DNA of 12,725 nucleotides from JBBCJT01 sp037190665. GTDB taxonomy: Bacteria; Pseudomonadota; Alphaproteobacteria; Acetobacterales; Acetobacteraceae. The notes under the pieces were generated by a model, which saw nothing but the letters and a program-made list of their open reading frames with translations, was not told the DNA's origin and did not search any database. A program made the translations under genes and the position numbers. Positions 6,167-12,724 of this stretch are shown piece after piece. Numbering within the stretch: position 1 is the stretch's first letter; every line of letters starts with the position of its first letter. Location of the stretch: the NCBI GenBank assembly GCA_037190665.1, contig JBBCJT010000065.1:1-12725 (forward strand), in the 5' to 3' direction.

Positions 6167-6622
6167 TTAGCCGACCAGCTCGTCCGCAAGCCGGTCGAGC
6201 AGGATGCGCCACCCATGCTCCCGCCCCGCCGCCGTATCCCCCTCGGCCAGCATCGCGAGCTGTTCGGTGAAGACCATTCGCGTGCGTCCCTCCCCCGCCG
6301 GCGACAGTTCGACCGTCGCCAGCGAGAAGGAGAACGGGCCGCCATCCGTGCGCCCCATCGTGTAGGCGAAGACGATGCGGCGATCGGGGACGATGTCGTG
6401 ATAGACGGTCTCGTTCGTGATCTCCGGCCCGTCGCTGAAGCGGAAGCGGCCGGACTCGCGCCCGTGGACGCGGAAGTCGTGCTGGTAGGTGCCGCTCCAG
6501 CCCTCGCCGGTCACGAACCACCGGTCGCGCGCCGCCGGGTCCGCCCAGGCGGCGAACACGCGTGCGGGCGAGGCGTCGTAGTCGCGTTCGATGCGGAGTG
6601 AATCGTGCACGGCCTTGCTCAT
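6167..6622 (-). CDS. SRPBCC (AHSA1-like) family protein, third SRPBCC gene of the ArsR operon
   Basis: A 151-aa cytoplasmic protein of the START/Bet v1-like SRPBCC fold, AHSA1 (activator of Hsp90 ATPase homologue) branch. The N-terminal family pattern is clear: an early strand (LRIERDYDAS), PARVFAAWADPAARDRWF for the first helices, then the beta-sheet with YHDIVPDRRIVFAYTM, and a C-terminal helix ending LLDRLADELVG. These proteins enclose a hydrophobic cavity that binds small ligands; some are co-chaperone-like, others bind or alter small molecules. No ligand is predictable. The start at 6622 has a good ribosome site (AAGGAGG) and overlaps the preceding stop by 4 bp (ATGA). It is the closest relative of its upstream neighbour (shared YHDIV-DRRIV core), suggesting local duplication. 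Confidence 0.9.
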   Translation of the reverse strand: MSKAVHDSLRIERDYDASPARVFAAWADPAARDRWFVTGEGWSGTYQHDFRVHGRESGRFRFSDGPEITNETVYHDIVPDRRIVFAYTMGRTDGGPFSFSLATVELSPAGEGRTRMVFTEQLAMLAEGDTAAGREHGWRILLDRLADELVG

Positions 6623-7086
6623 GCCGCGGCCTCCTTCTCACCGAGGCTTTCGGCGAGCCGGTCAAGCAGCACTTCCGTGCCGATCCTGCGCGAACCGCGG
6701 TCCTCGTAGCCGTCGAGGAAGGCGAGCTGCTCGACAAGCCGCAGCAGCGTGCCGCCGGGCGCCTCCTCAAGCTCGATCACCGCCAGCGAGACGGAGATGC
6801 GCCGGTCGTCCACCAGCATGTCGTAGCTGTAGACGATGCGCCGGTCGGCCACGATGTCGTGGTAGTGGCAGGTGAAGTCGGAGATGACGCCGCTGGCCCA
6901 CCGCCCTGCCAGCCGTTCCGTGCCGCCGATGCGGAAATCAAATGCGCGTTCGACCGGCACCCATTCCCCCGGCGGGCCCATGAACCAGCGCGCCTTGGCC
7001 TGCTCGTCGGCGAAGGCGTGGAACACGCGGCCCGGCGCCGCGGCCAGCCGGCGTTCGATGGTGAAGCCGTCATGCTGCACGTTCAT
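6619..7086 (-). CDS. SRPBCC (AHSA1-like) family protein, second SRPBCC gene of the ArsR operon
   Basis: A 155-aa SRPBCC/AHSA1 protein. It opens with FTIERRLAAAPGRVFHAFAD and KARWFMGPP, then an FRIGGTERLAG segment, YHDIVADRRIVYSYDM, an EQLAFLDG strand, and a C-terminal helix LLDRLAESLGEKEAAA. Length is normal for a single-domain member. ATG 7086 has a GGAGG ribosome site 6-7 nt upstream and overlaps the previous stop by 4 bp; its own stop overlaps the next start by 4 bp, so the middle genes are probably translationally coupled. The sequence is clearly related to, but far from identical with, the two flanking SRPBCC genes, so this is not a recent amplification. A ligand-binding role is known for the family; the specific role is unknown. 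Confidence 0.9.
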   Translation of the reverse strand: MNVQHDGFTIERRLAAAPGRVFHAFADEQAKARWFMGPPGEWVPVERAFDFRIGGTERLAGRWASGVISDFTCHYHDIVADRRIVYSYDMLVDDRRISVSLAVIELEEAPGGTLLRLVEQLAFLDGYEDRGSRRIGTEVLLDRLAESLGEKEAAA

Positions 7087-7574
7087 CGCGTACCTCCGCC
7101 GAGGCTCGCGGCGAGCTCTTCCATCTGCTGCGCGGCCGTGGCCCAGCCGTCATGGAAGCCCATCTTCTCGTGCGCCTCGCGGTCGGCATCGTCCTTGTGC
7201 AGCGCCTGCGCACGGTACTGCGTGCCGCCATCCTTCGCCGCGAAGCTGAGGATCGCGGTGAAGAACGGCTTCGGCGCGGGACGCCAGCCGGGCAGCAGCG
7301 TATCGGTGAAGACGAGGCGCTGCTGCGGCACGACCTCGAGGAACACGCCGTCATTCGGGTGCTCGGTGCCGTCCGGGCCGCGCATGCGCGTGAAGAAGCG
7401 CCCCCCCGGCCGCAGGTCGATGATGCAGTCGACGGTGAGCCAGGGTCTGGGCGTGAACCACTGCTTGATCAGTTCCGGCTCGGTCCAGGCGCGCCAGACA
7501 TTGGCGAGCGGGGCGGCGACGAAGCGGTCGAGCGTGAGATCGAGTCGCCCTGCGGGCGGCGCGGCGTCGGTCAT
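7083..7574 (-). CDS. SRPBCC (AHSA1-like) family protein, first SRPBCC gene after ArsR
   Basis: A 163-aa SRPBCC/AHSA1 protein: LTLDRFVAAPLANVWRAWTE, LIKQWFTPRPW, a GGRFFTRMRGPDG strand pair, VPQQRLVFTDTL, and a C-terminal helix with GWATAAQQMEELAASLGG. This layout is typical of SRPBCC proteins encoded directly after ArsR regulators. ATG 7574 is chosen over an upstream in-frame start at 7637 because it gives a 4-bp ATGA overlap with the arsR stop (7571-7573), has a GGAG ribosome site, and starts just before the conserved domain. It is the most divergent of the three SRPBCC paralogues and probably the ancestral partner of the repressor. Substrate or ligand unknown. Confidence 0.9.
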   Translation of the reverse strand: MTDAAPPAGRLDLTLDRFVAAPLANVWRAWTEPELIKQWFTPRPWLTVDCIIDLRPGGRFFTRMRGPDGTEHPNDGVFLEVVPQQRLVFTDTLLPGWRPAPKPFFTAILSFAAKDGGTQYRAQALHKDDADREAHEKMGFHDGWATAAQQMEELAASLGGGTR

Positions 7575-7912
7575 GGGGGGTCTCCATCCTTCTGCTGCGT
7601 CAGGAACGCATCCAGCCGGTCGAAGCGCGCCTCCCACATCGCGCGCTGGCGGCCGAGCCAGTGTTCGGCGGCGGAGAGCGCGCGGGAGTCGATCCGGCAG
7701 GTGCGCACGCGCCCGATCTTCTCGGAGCGCACGAGGCCGCTCGCTTCCAGGACATGCAGGTGCTGCAGCACTGCCGGCAGCGACATCGAGAGCGGGCGGG
7801 CGAGTTCGCTGACCGAGGCCGGACCCCGGCTCAACCGCTCCACCATCCCGCGCCGCGTCGGGTCCGCCAGCGCCTGGAACACCTGGTCCAGCGCGAGGCT
7901 TTGATTAAGCAT
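7571..7912 (-). CDS. ArsR family transcriptional regulator
   Basis: A 113-aa winged-helix repressor. The N-terminal helix includes VFQALADPTRRGMVERL, a near-invariant ArsR element. The HTH follows (SVSELARPLSMSLPAVLQHLHVLEASGLV, recognition helix ~44-58), then the wing (RSEKIGRVRTCRID) and a C-terminal helix (EHWLGRQRAMWEARFDRLDAFL). The metal-sensing ELCVCDL motif is absent and the single Cys is in the wing, so it is probably not a metal sensor; this matches the ArsR subgroup encoded with SRPBCC proteins. It leads the operon and its stop overlaps the next start by 4 bp. ATG 7912 has no ribosome site and lies within an AT-rich palindrome, suggesting autorepression and perhaps a leaderless transcript. 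The inducer is unknown. Confidence 0.92.
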   Translation of the reverse strand: MLNQSLALDQVFQALADPTRRGMVERLSRGPASVSELARPLSMSLPAVLQHLHVLEASGLVRSEKIGRVRTCRIDSRALSAAEHWLGRQRAMWEARFDRLDAFLTQQKDGDPP

Positions 7913-7946
7913 TCACTTAACTATTGCGGGCGGCGGGGGAATGCAA
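7905..7946 (-). promoter_or_regulatory. Predicted arsR promoter and overlapping operator
   Basis: On the minus strand TTGCAT (7946-7941) and TAGTTA (7923-7918) are 17 nt apart. The -10 is weak. Transcription would start at about 7911, essentially on the ATG (7912-7910), giving a leaderless message; this agrees with the absence of a ribosome site. A 16-bp imperfect palindrome, TTAAG-cattca-CTTAA on the plus strand (7905-7920), covers the start codon and touches the -10. It is an AT-rich island in GC-rich DNA and the natural candidate for ArsR binding. Promoter elements are tentative; the palindrome is seen directly. Confidence 0.45.
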
Positions 7947-8144
7947 GGGGCGAGGCACCAGATCAGGTGACGCGCAGCGGGCCGGGGTGGTTGCTGTGGC
8001 GCCGGCCGTGGATGCGGCTGTGCGTGTGGGTCGAGCGATTGCGCCTGCAATTGCGAGAGGCAGGTCACGAGAAGTGCATAGCCGGAACTGCACCGCAACT
8101 CGATCATTCAGGCAGACACGGCCCTGCTCGAGGAGACCGCCCCC

Positions 8145-9629
8145 ATGCCGCTCGGACGTCGAGAGCTAGCGACCTCAGCCTTGGCGGCGACCACCGCCGC
8201 CCTGCCGGTCTCCGCCCAGACCACCACCACCACGGCGCAGACAGCCACCGCCCAGGCCGACCGCGTTGCGGGCGTCACGCAGCCGGCCGACGGCGTCATC
8301 ATGCCGGAAGGCTACGCCCGGGCGATCGCACAGTTCGCCTATATCTGGGGCTGGCCGCTCGTGAACATGACGAACAGGCGCGCCGCGATCACCCAGGCGC
8401 CGGCGCCCGGCCTGATGGGCGGGATCGTGCCCGTCGCCCCACGCGGGCGCATCGCGATGCTCGTCGACTACATCGCCCCGCAGGAAACATTCGTCACCTG
8501 TCCCAACCAGGACGTCGTCTACGGGCTCGGCTTCTTCGCGCTCGACGCGGAGCCGGTGGTGATACAGGTGCCCGACTTCGGCGACCGCTTCTGGGTCTAC
8601 GCGCTCTACGACGGGCGCTCGGACCAGTTCGGGGAACTCGGCAAGCCATACGGGACGCGGCCCGGCTTCTACCTGCTGGCGGGACCGCGCTGGCAGGGCG
8701 ATGTCCCATCGGGCATCGCAGCCGTCATCCGCAGCCCTACCGAGCTGGCGAACACCATTCCGCGCGTCTTCATGAACGACACGGCCGAAGACCGGGCCGC
8801 GATCCGCCCGCTGATCAACCAGGTCGTCGCCTATCCGCTGGCGGAGTTCGATGGCCGCATGAAGGTGGCCGACTATGCGGCCCTGCCGCACTTCCCCGCG
8901 CCGGCCTCCGATGGCGGCGAGACGAAATGGGTGGTGCCGGAGCGCTTCTTCGAGCAGCTCCCGGCGGTGCTGGACAGCGTGCCGCCGCTGCCCGGCGAGG
9001 AGGCCATCTACGCCAACTTCCGTCAGCTCCTGAACGCGGCAAAGGCAGATCCCGCCATCGCGCGGCTGCTGGCCGCGACGGCCGCGGCGGCCGAACGCGA
9101 CATCGTGGATCCGTTCTTCCAGTGGCGGCACAACGGCGTGCCCGCCGGCAACAACTGGAACCGATCGAAGAACAACGCCCAGTTCGGCGTGGACTACTTC
9201 AACCGCCTCGGCACGGCGAAGTCGAACATGTTCGACAACCGCCCGACGGAAACGCAGTACTTCTACACCGATGTGGATGCCGCAGGCGGCGAGCTGAACG
9301 GGGCCAACGGCTACACCATCACCTTTCCCGCGGGGCAGACGCCGCCGGTACGCGGCTTCTGGTCGCTGACGCTGTACAACGACAAGCATCTGTTCCACCC
9401 GAACCCGCTCAACCGCTACTCGCTCGGCACGAAGAACACGGCGCTGGTGCGCGATCCTGGCGGCTCGCTCACGCTCCATACCGGGAAGGACAGCCCGGGG
9501 CGGGAGCGCGAGGCGAACTGGCTTCCGGCGCCGGACGGGACCTTCTCTCTCTACATCCGCGCCTATTGGGGCGAGCAGCCGATCCTCGACGGGTCCTGGC
9601 AGCCGCCCAAGATCGAGAAGCGGCGCTGA
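8145..9629 (+). CDS. Exported DUF1254/DUF1214 domain protein, first of a tandem pair
   Basis: A 494-aa protein with the DUF1254 (N-terminal) plus DUF1214 (C-terminal) arrangement. Residues 1-24 look like an export signal with an Arg pair (GRRELATSALAATTAALPVSA), weakly Tat-like, followed by a Thr/Ala-rich linker. DUF1254 features run from FAYIWGWPLVNMTNRR (~63) through PNQDVVYGLGFFALDAEPVV (P120, N121, D123) to YGTRPGFYLLAGP. DUF1214 features are RGFWSLTLYNDKHLFHPNPL (~405) and the C-terminal segments NWLPAPDGTFSLYIRAYWGE and LDGSWQPPK. AGGAG at 8131-8135 supports the start. The biochemical role of this family is not established to my knowledge. The gene is divergent from the ArsR operon and 44 nt ahead of a second family member, probably in one transcript. 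Confidence 0.9.
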   Translation: MPLGRRELATSALAATTAALPVSAQTTTTTAQTATAQADRVAGVTQPADGVIMPEGYARAIAQFAYIWGWPLVNMTNRRAAITQAPAPGLMGGIVPVAPRGRIAMLVDYIAPQETFVTCPNQDVVYGLGFFALDAEPVVIQVPDFGDRFWVYALYDGRSDQFGELGKPYGTRPGFYLLAGPRWQGDVPSGIAAVIRSPTELANTIPRVFMNDTAEDRAAIRPLINQVVAYPLAEFDGRMKVADYAALPHFPAPASDGGETKWVVPERFFEQLPAVLDSVPPLPGEEAIYANFRQLLNAAKADPAIARLLAATAAAAERDIVDPFFQWRHNGVPAGNNWNRSKNNAQFGVDYFNRLGTAKSNMFDNRPTETQYFYTDVDAAGGELNGANGYTITFPAGQTPPVRGFWSLTLYNDKHLFHPNPLNRYSLGTKNTALVRDPGGSLTLHTGKDSPGREREANWLPAPDGTFSLYIRAYWGEQPILDGSWQPPKIEKRR

Positions 9630-9673
9630 CGCCGCCGCCGGCCGAGGAACGTCGATCCAAGGAAAGCCCCCGC

Positions 9674-11221
9674 ATGACCGCACCGTCCCCGATCACTCGC
9701 CGCGTCGCCCTCGCAGGCGGCGCGCTGTTGCCGGCGGCGACGCTCGCCCAGGCCCAGACGGGCGGCGCTGCGGCGCCGGCGCCCGCGGCATCGGCGGGGG
9801 CTCCCGCCGCGCAGCCCGGCGGCGTGCTCACCCCGCTGATGGCGCAGATCAACAACGGCAACTGGCTCAGCCAGACCGAAGCGGAGGCGCTGCGCGACGA
9901 GCTGTTCCTCCAGCACGCCGTGCACGCCTACATGATGACGCTGTCGCTGCTGAACGTGATCGGCATGCGCGACGGCTCCGAGGCGGCCTTCGGCAAGGGC
10001 TACAACGTCCTGCCCATCTGGAAGGACCGGATGGACAGCCTGTGCCAGGTGCCGACACCGAATGCCGACGTGATCTATTCCATGAGCTACCTGGACCTTA
10101 AGGAGACGGGCCCGCTCGTGGTGCACACGCCGGCCAATGTCATCGGCATGTTCACCGACTTCTTCCAGCGCACCATCACCGATGTCGGCGCCGTCGGGCC
10201 GGATCGCGCGCGCGGCGGGCTGTATCTGCTGCTGCCGCCGGGCTATGCCGGCCCGGTGCCGGGCGGGTACTTCGCCTTCACCTCCTCCACCTACAACGTC
10301 TTCCTGTTCTTCCGCACGGTGATGGAGCAGGGGGAGAATGGTCCGGACCCGGGACCGGCGGCCCGCCATGCCGAGCAGACGCGCGTGTATCCGCTCTATG
10401 AGGTCGAGCGCCGCGTGAAGCCCATGCAGTTTCCGAACGGGTCCGGCCGGCGGGTGAACATGATGTACCCGGTGGACAACAGCTACTGGACCAAGCTGAA
10501 GGCCTTCGTGGACCACGAGCCGATCGAGTGCATGTCGATGGAGCTGCGCGGCGTGCTGGCGGCGATCGGCATCGTCAAGGGCCAGCCCTTCGACCCGAAT
10601 GCCCGGCAGCAGGAGTTGCTGCTGCAGGCCGTGCACAAGGCGCCGCGCATGATCCTCGCGACGCGCCAGCTCGGCCGCCCGGACGGACGCCAGCTCTACT
10701 ACGATGACCGCCAGTGGGAGCGCGCCTGGGCGGGCGGCACGGCGGAATGGTACCAGGAGAGCTACCTCGACATCGTGCAGCGGGCGACCTTCTTCCAGAT
10801 CGCCTACTCCTCGGCGCCGGCGATGGTGATGCGCACGACCGGCGCGGGGTCGAAGTATCCCTTCACGCCGCGCGACAAGGACGGGAACTTCCTCAACGGC
10901 TCGAACGCCTATCGCCTGCACCTGCCGCCGGGCATTCCGGCGGCGCTGTTCTGGGCGGTCACGGCCTACAACGTCACCGACGGCACGATGCCGGAGACGC
11001 CGCAGCGCATGCCCTCCATCAACGGCTACAACAAGGTCTCGAAGAACGCCGACGGGTCGATCGACCTGTTCTTCGGCGCGCGGAAACCCCCGGCGGCGCC
11101 GGAGTCGAACTGGATCCAGGTGCAGGAAGGGCGGGATTTCCTCGTGACGCTGCGCCTCTACGGCACCGGCATCGAGTTCTACGACCAGAGCTGGAAGCCG
11201 GATGACGTGGTGAAGCTCTGA
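9674..11221 (+). CDS. Tat-exported DUF1254/DUF1214 domain protein, second of a tandem pair
   Basis: A 515-aa protein with a good Tat signal (ITRRVALAGGALLPAATLAQA, residues ~7-27) followed by an Ala/Pro/Gly-rich linker to ~50. The DUF1254 region includes HAYMMTLSLLNVIG and PTPNADVIYSMSYLDLKETG (P129, N130, D132), matching the PN-x-D-x-x-Y motif of its upstream neighbour. The DUF1214 region includes ALFWAVTAYNVTDGTMPET (~426), NGYNKVSKNADGSIDLFFG and NWIQVQEGRDFLVTLRLYG near the C-terminus. AAGGA at 9659-9663 supports ATG 9674. It is clearly a diverged paralogue of the first gene: the same fold order, but different insertions between the domains and little continuous identity. Tat export implies folding, or cofactor or metal loading, before secretion. 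Function unknown. Confidence 0.9.
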   Translation: MTAPSPITRRVALAGGALLPAATLAQAQTGGAAAPAPAASAGAPAAQPGGVLTPLMAQINNGNWLSQTEAEALRDELFLQHAVHAYMMTLSLLNVIGMRDGSEAAFGKGYNVLPIWKDRMDSLCQVPTPNADVIYSMSYLDLKETGPLVVHTPANVIGMFTDFFQRTITDVGAVGPDRARGGLYLLLPPGYAGPVPGGYFAFTSSTYNVFLFFRTVMEQGENGPDPGPAARHAEQTRVYPLYEVERRVKPMQFPNGSGRRVNMMYPVDNSYWTKLKAFVDHEPIECMSMELRGVLAAIGIVKGQPFDPNARQQELLLQAVHKAPRMILATRQLGRPDGRQLYYDDRQWERAWAGGTAEWYQESYLDIVQRATFFQIAYSSAPAMVMRTTGAGSKYPFTPRDKDGNFLNGSNAYRLHLPPGIPAALFWAVTAYNVTDGTMPETPQRMPSINGYNKVSKNADGSIDLFFGARKPPAAPESNWIQVQEGRDFLVTLRLYGTGIEFYDQSWKPDDVVKL

Positions 11222-11298
11222 AGGGGAAGCGGGGGAGCGCCCAGCTCAGCCCCGGTGGCACGCACCAAGGTCGTCACCTCACGCTCCCCTCAAGCCCT

Positions 11299-11328
11299 GC
11301 TTAGGACGGGCCCAGGCAGGTCCTAAGC
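11299..11328 (+). terminator. 9-bp hairpin downstream of the DUF1254 pair
   Basis: Perfect arms GCTTAGGAC / GTCCTAAGC enclose a 12-nt loop, 78 nt after the second DUF1254 stop. There is no T tract and the loop is long, so a transcription-terminating role is only possible. It could instead be a protein-binding site or a 3'-end stabiliser. Confidence 0.35.
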
Positions 11329-11394
11329 GGCGGTTCGCAGGGGTGAAATCTTCAGTGTCACAAGGTGCAAAATTGCACGGCGGGCTACAGCGGC

Positions 11395-11503
11395 GGGAGA
11401 GGGAGGGGCCCGCGCTCGCGCGGGAGGGTGAGGGGGCCGTGGAGGCGAGACCTCGACGAGACGCTTGCGGAAGCGCCCCTCACCCCGGCCCTCTCCCGCA
11501 AGC
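11395..11503. repeat. Composite inverted-repeat element of the 'CCCTCACCC / GGGAGAGGG' type
   Basis: The left part reads GGGAGAGGG (11395-11403), then an internal hairpin CCCGCG-ctcg-CGCGGG (11409-11424), then GGGTGAGGGG (11426-11435). The right part has the reverse-complement modules in mirrored order, CCCCTCACCC (11476-11485) and CCCTCTCCC (11489-11497). A second nested pair, GCTTGCGG (11463-11470) with CCGCAAGC (11496-11503), competes with CTCTCC / GGAGAG (11491-11496 with 11505-11510). CCCTCACCC...GGCCCTCTCCC elements are, from general knowledge, common dispersed intergenic repeats in many proteobacterial genomes. This one lies 28 nt past the stop of the CoA-transferase-like gene. Terminator, RNA stabiliser or mobile remnant are all possible roles. 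Confidence 0.65.
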
Positions 11504-11531
11504 AGGAGAGGAGAATCAGGCGAAGCCTAGA

Positions 11532-12272
11532 TCACGCAGCTTCCTGCCAGACGCGGGCGCAGAAATCCGGATAGGTCTCGACCATCTCCGCCCGCACCGG
11601 GCCGCGCAGCAGCGCAAGCTCCGTCTCGGTCGGATCGGGCGTGGCCGGCACGTCATCGCCCGCATCGAACGCGAAGCCGGTGTTCGCGCGGATGCTCTCG
11701 ACCGTCTCGCCCGGATGCACGCTCGCCAGCGCGAAGCGCCCGCGCGCGGCATCGAAGCGGAACACGCAGCGCCCGGTGACCAGCGCCTGCGCCGTGCCGC
11801 GCCTATAGACGTCCGGCGGGGTCACGCCGGCGGCGGAGACATGCGCCACCCGTTCCACCAGCACGCGCGGGCTGTGCTCCTCGCGGAACAGGATGGTGCG
11901 CGGCGTCATCATGTACATGAAGGCGCTGCCGAAGCTACCGGGAAAGCGCACGCCGCTGCCCGGCCAGTCGCCGGTGCCGATCAGGTTCAGGTTCGCCTGC
12001 CCGTCGATCTGCCCGCCGCCGAGGAAGAACAGGTCGATCCGCCCCTGCCCCGTCAGGTCGAACAGCTCGCGCGATCCTTCGCTGAACGGATTGCCGGTGC
12101 GCTTGTGCAGCAGCGACAGCCGCACCGGATGGCCCAGCTTGCGCACCAGCCAGCACGCGGCGGCGGGAATGGGCGAGGCCGCGCCCACGGCGATGTGCCG
12201 CGCCGGCGGCGCGGCGGGGTCGAGGATCAGCCGCGCGAGCGTGGCGGCAAGGCGTTCCTCCGGCGCGATCAT
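11532..12272 (-). CDS. CoA-transferase beta-subunit-like protein (GctB/IpdB type)
   Basis: A 246-aa class I CoA-transferase subunit of the glutaconate CoA-transferase beta / IpdB-like group. Family elements: HIAVGAASPIPAAACWLVRKL (~26-46), GRIDLFFLGGGQIDGQANLN (78-96; compare G-A-Q-V-D-x-x-G-N-x-N), VRFPGSFGSAF (~108-118) and, near the C-terminus, VHPGETVESIRANTGF. Where active CoA-transferases carry the catalytic Glu (an E-S/N-G motif after the SLL strand), this protein has SLLHKRTGN (H56-K57-R58), so the Glu appears missing, as in IpdB-like subunits where the partner supplies catalysis. ATG 12272 has an AAAGGAG ribosome site and a 4-bp ATGA overlap with the DUF3592 stop. The alpha partner is not in the window and may lie beyond the right edge. 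Substrate unknown. Confidence 0.85.
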   Translation of the reverse strand: MIAPEERLAATLARLILDPAAPPARHIAVGAASPIPAAACWLVRKLGHPVRLSLLHKRTGNPFSEGSRELFDLTGQGRIDLFFLGGGQIDGQANLNLIGTGDWPGSGVRFPGSFGSAFMYMMTPRTILFREEHSPRVLVERVAHVSAAGVTPPDVYRRGTAQALVTGRCVFRFDAARGRFALASVHPGETVESIRANTGFAFDAGDDVPATPDPTETELALLRGPVRAEMVETYPDFCARVWQEAA

Positions 12273-12724
12273 GCCGGCTCCTTTCTGGCGAATGCGGCGC
12301 GCAGCACGAGCACGCCGACGACGGTGAAGGCAATCCCGGTGCCGCACAGCGCGACGATGCCGCTCCACAGCGGCCAGACCCTGTCCGGCTCCGCACGGGC
12401 ATGGCCGGCCGGATCGATGCGGATCGGCACGCGCGCGCCGATCGCGTAGTCGCTACGGCTGTACCGCGCCTCGCTGCGCACCTCGCGCCGCGCGCCGGCC
12501 GCGTCCAGGTACGCGAACTCGAGCCGCACGCCGCGCAGGCGACGCGCCGGGCTGCGGCGTCCGCCGGCATGGCGGATCACCTCGCCCTCCGTCACCTGCG
12601 ATCCCGCGAGGAACTGCCGCAGCTCGACCGCCTCGCGCGCGCCGAGGAAGAACATCAGCGCCGCGGCGCACAGGAACAGCCCCGCGAACGCCAGCGCGAC
12701 CTTCGGACCCCGCGCCGGCGTCAC
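12269..12724 (-). CDS. DUF3592-like membrane protein
   Basis: A 151-aa small membrane protein with two hydrophobic spans (~8-28 and ~118-141) flanking a soluble beta-rich domain (VTEGEVIRHAGG, VRLEFAYLDAAGARREV, IGARVPIRIDPAGHARAEPDRVWPLW), the usual DUF3592 layout. The GTG at 12724 is taken as the start because a hydrophobic segment follows within 8 residues. The sequence at the very edge (GTGA on the minus strand) could also hold the TGA of an upstream gene in a 4-bp overlap, in line with local practice. Because the window stops one base further, a longer N-terminus cannot be excluded. Its stop overlaps the CoA-transferase-like start by 4 bp. Function is unknown; its place inside a CoA-transferase operon is unusual. 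Confidence 0.75.
   Translation of the reverse strand: MTPARGPKVALAFAGLFLCAAALMFFLGAREAVELRQFLAGSQVTEGEVIRHAGGRRSPARRLRGVRLEFAYLDAAGARREVRSEARYSRSDYAIGARVPIRIDPAGHARAEPDRVWPLWSGIVALCGTGIAFTVVGVLVLRAAFARKEPA

Larger units (their letters stand above)
11222..11531. other. Gene-free region between convergent operons, rich in inverted repeats
   Basis: No credible coding sequence is present. From left to right it holds: distant 8-bp arms GGGGAGCG (11232-11239) and CGCTCCCC (11282-11289); a 9-bp-arm hairpin at 11299-11328; a short operator-like repeat GTGCAA-AA-TTGCAC at 11365-11378; and a composite repeat element at 11395-11503. Both flanking operons end here, so some of these probably terminate or stabilise 3' ends. 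No T tract follows any of them. The segment around 11341-11375 is less GC-rich than the rest. Confidence 0.6.

Noticed and set aside
8210..8265. ACC/CAG-rich short repeats in the first DUF1254 gene as a possible CRISPR or microsatellite
   Set aside because: They encode a Thr/Ala linker after the export signal and have no regular repeat-spacer pattern.
9563..10921. 452-codon minus-strand frame opposite the DUF1254 genes
   Set aside because: It is a shadow of two well-supported genes with matching domains on the plus strand.
7661..11221. 1186-codon plus-strand frame ending with the second DUF1254 protein
   Set aside because: Before 9674 it is antisense to arsR and out of frame with the first DUF1254 gene. 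The Tat signal and ribosome site fix the true start at 9674.
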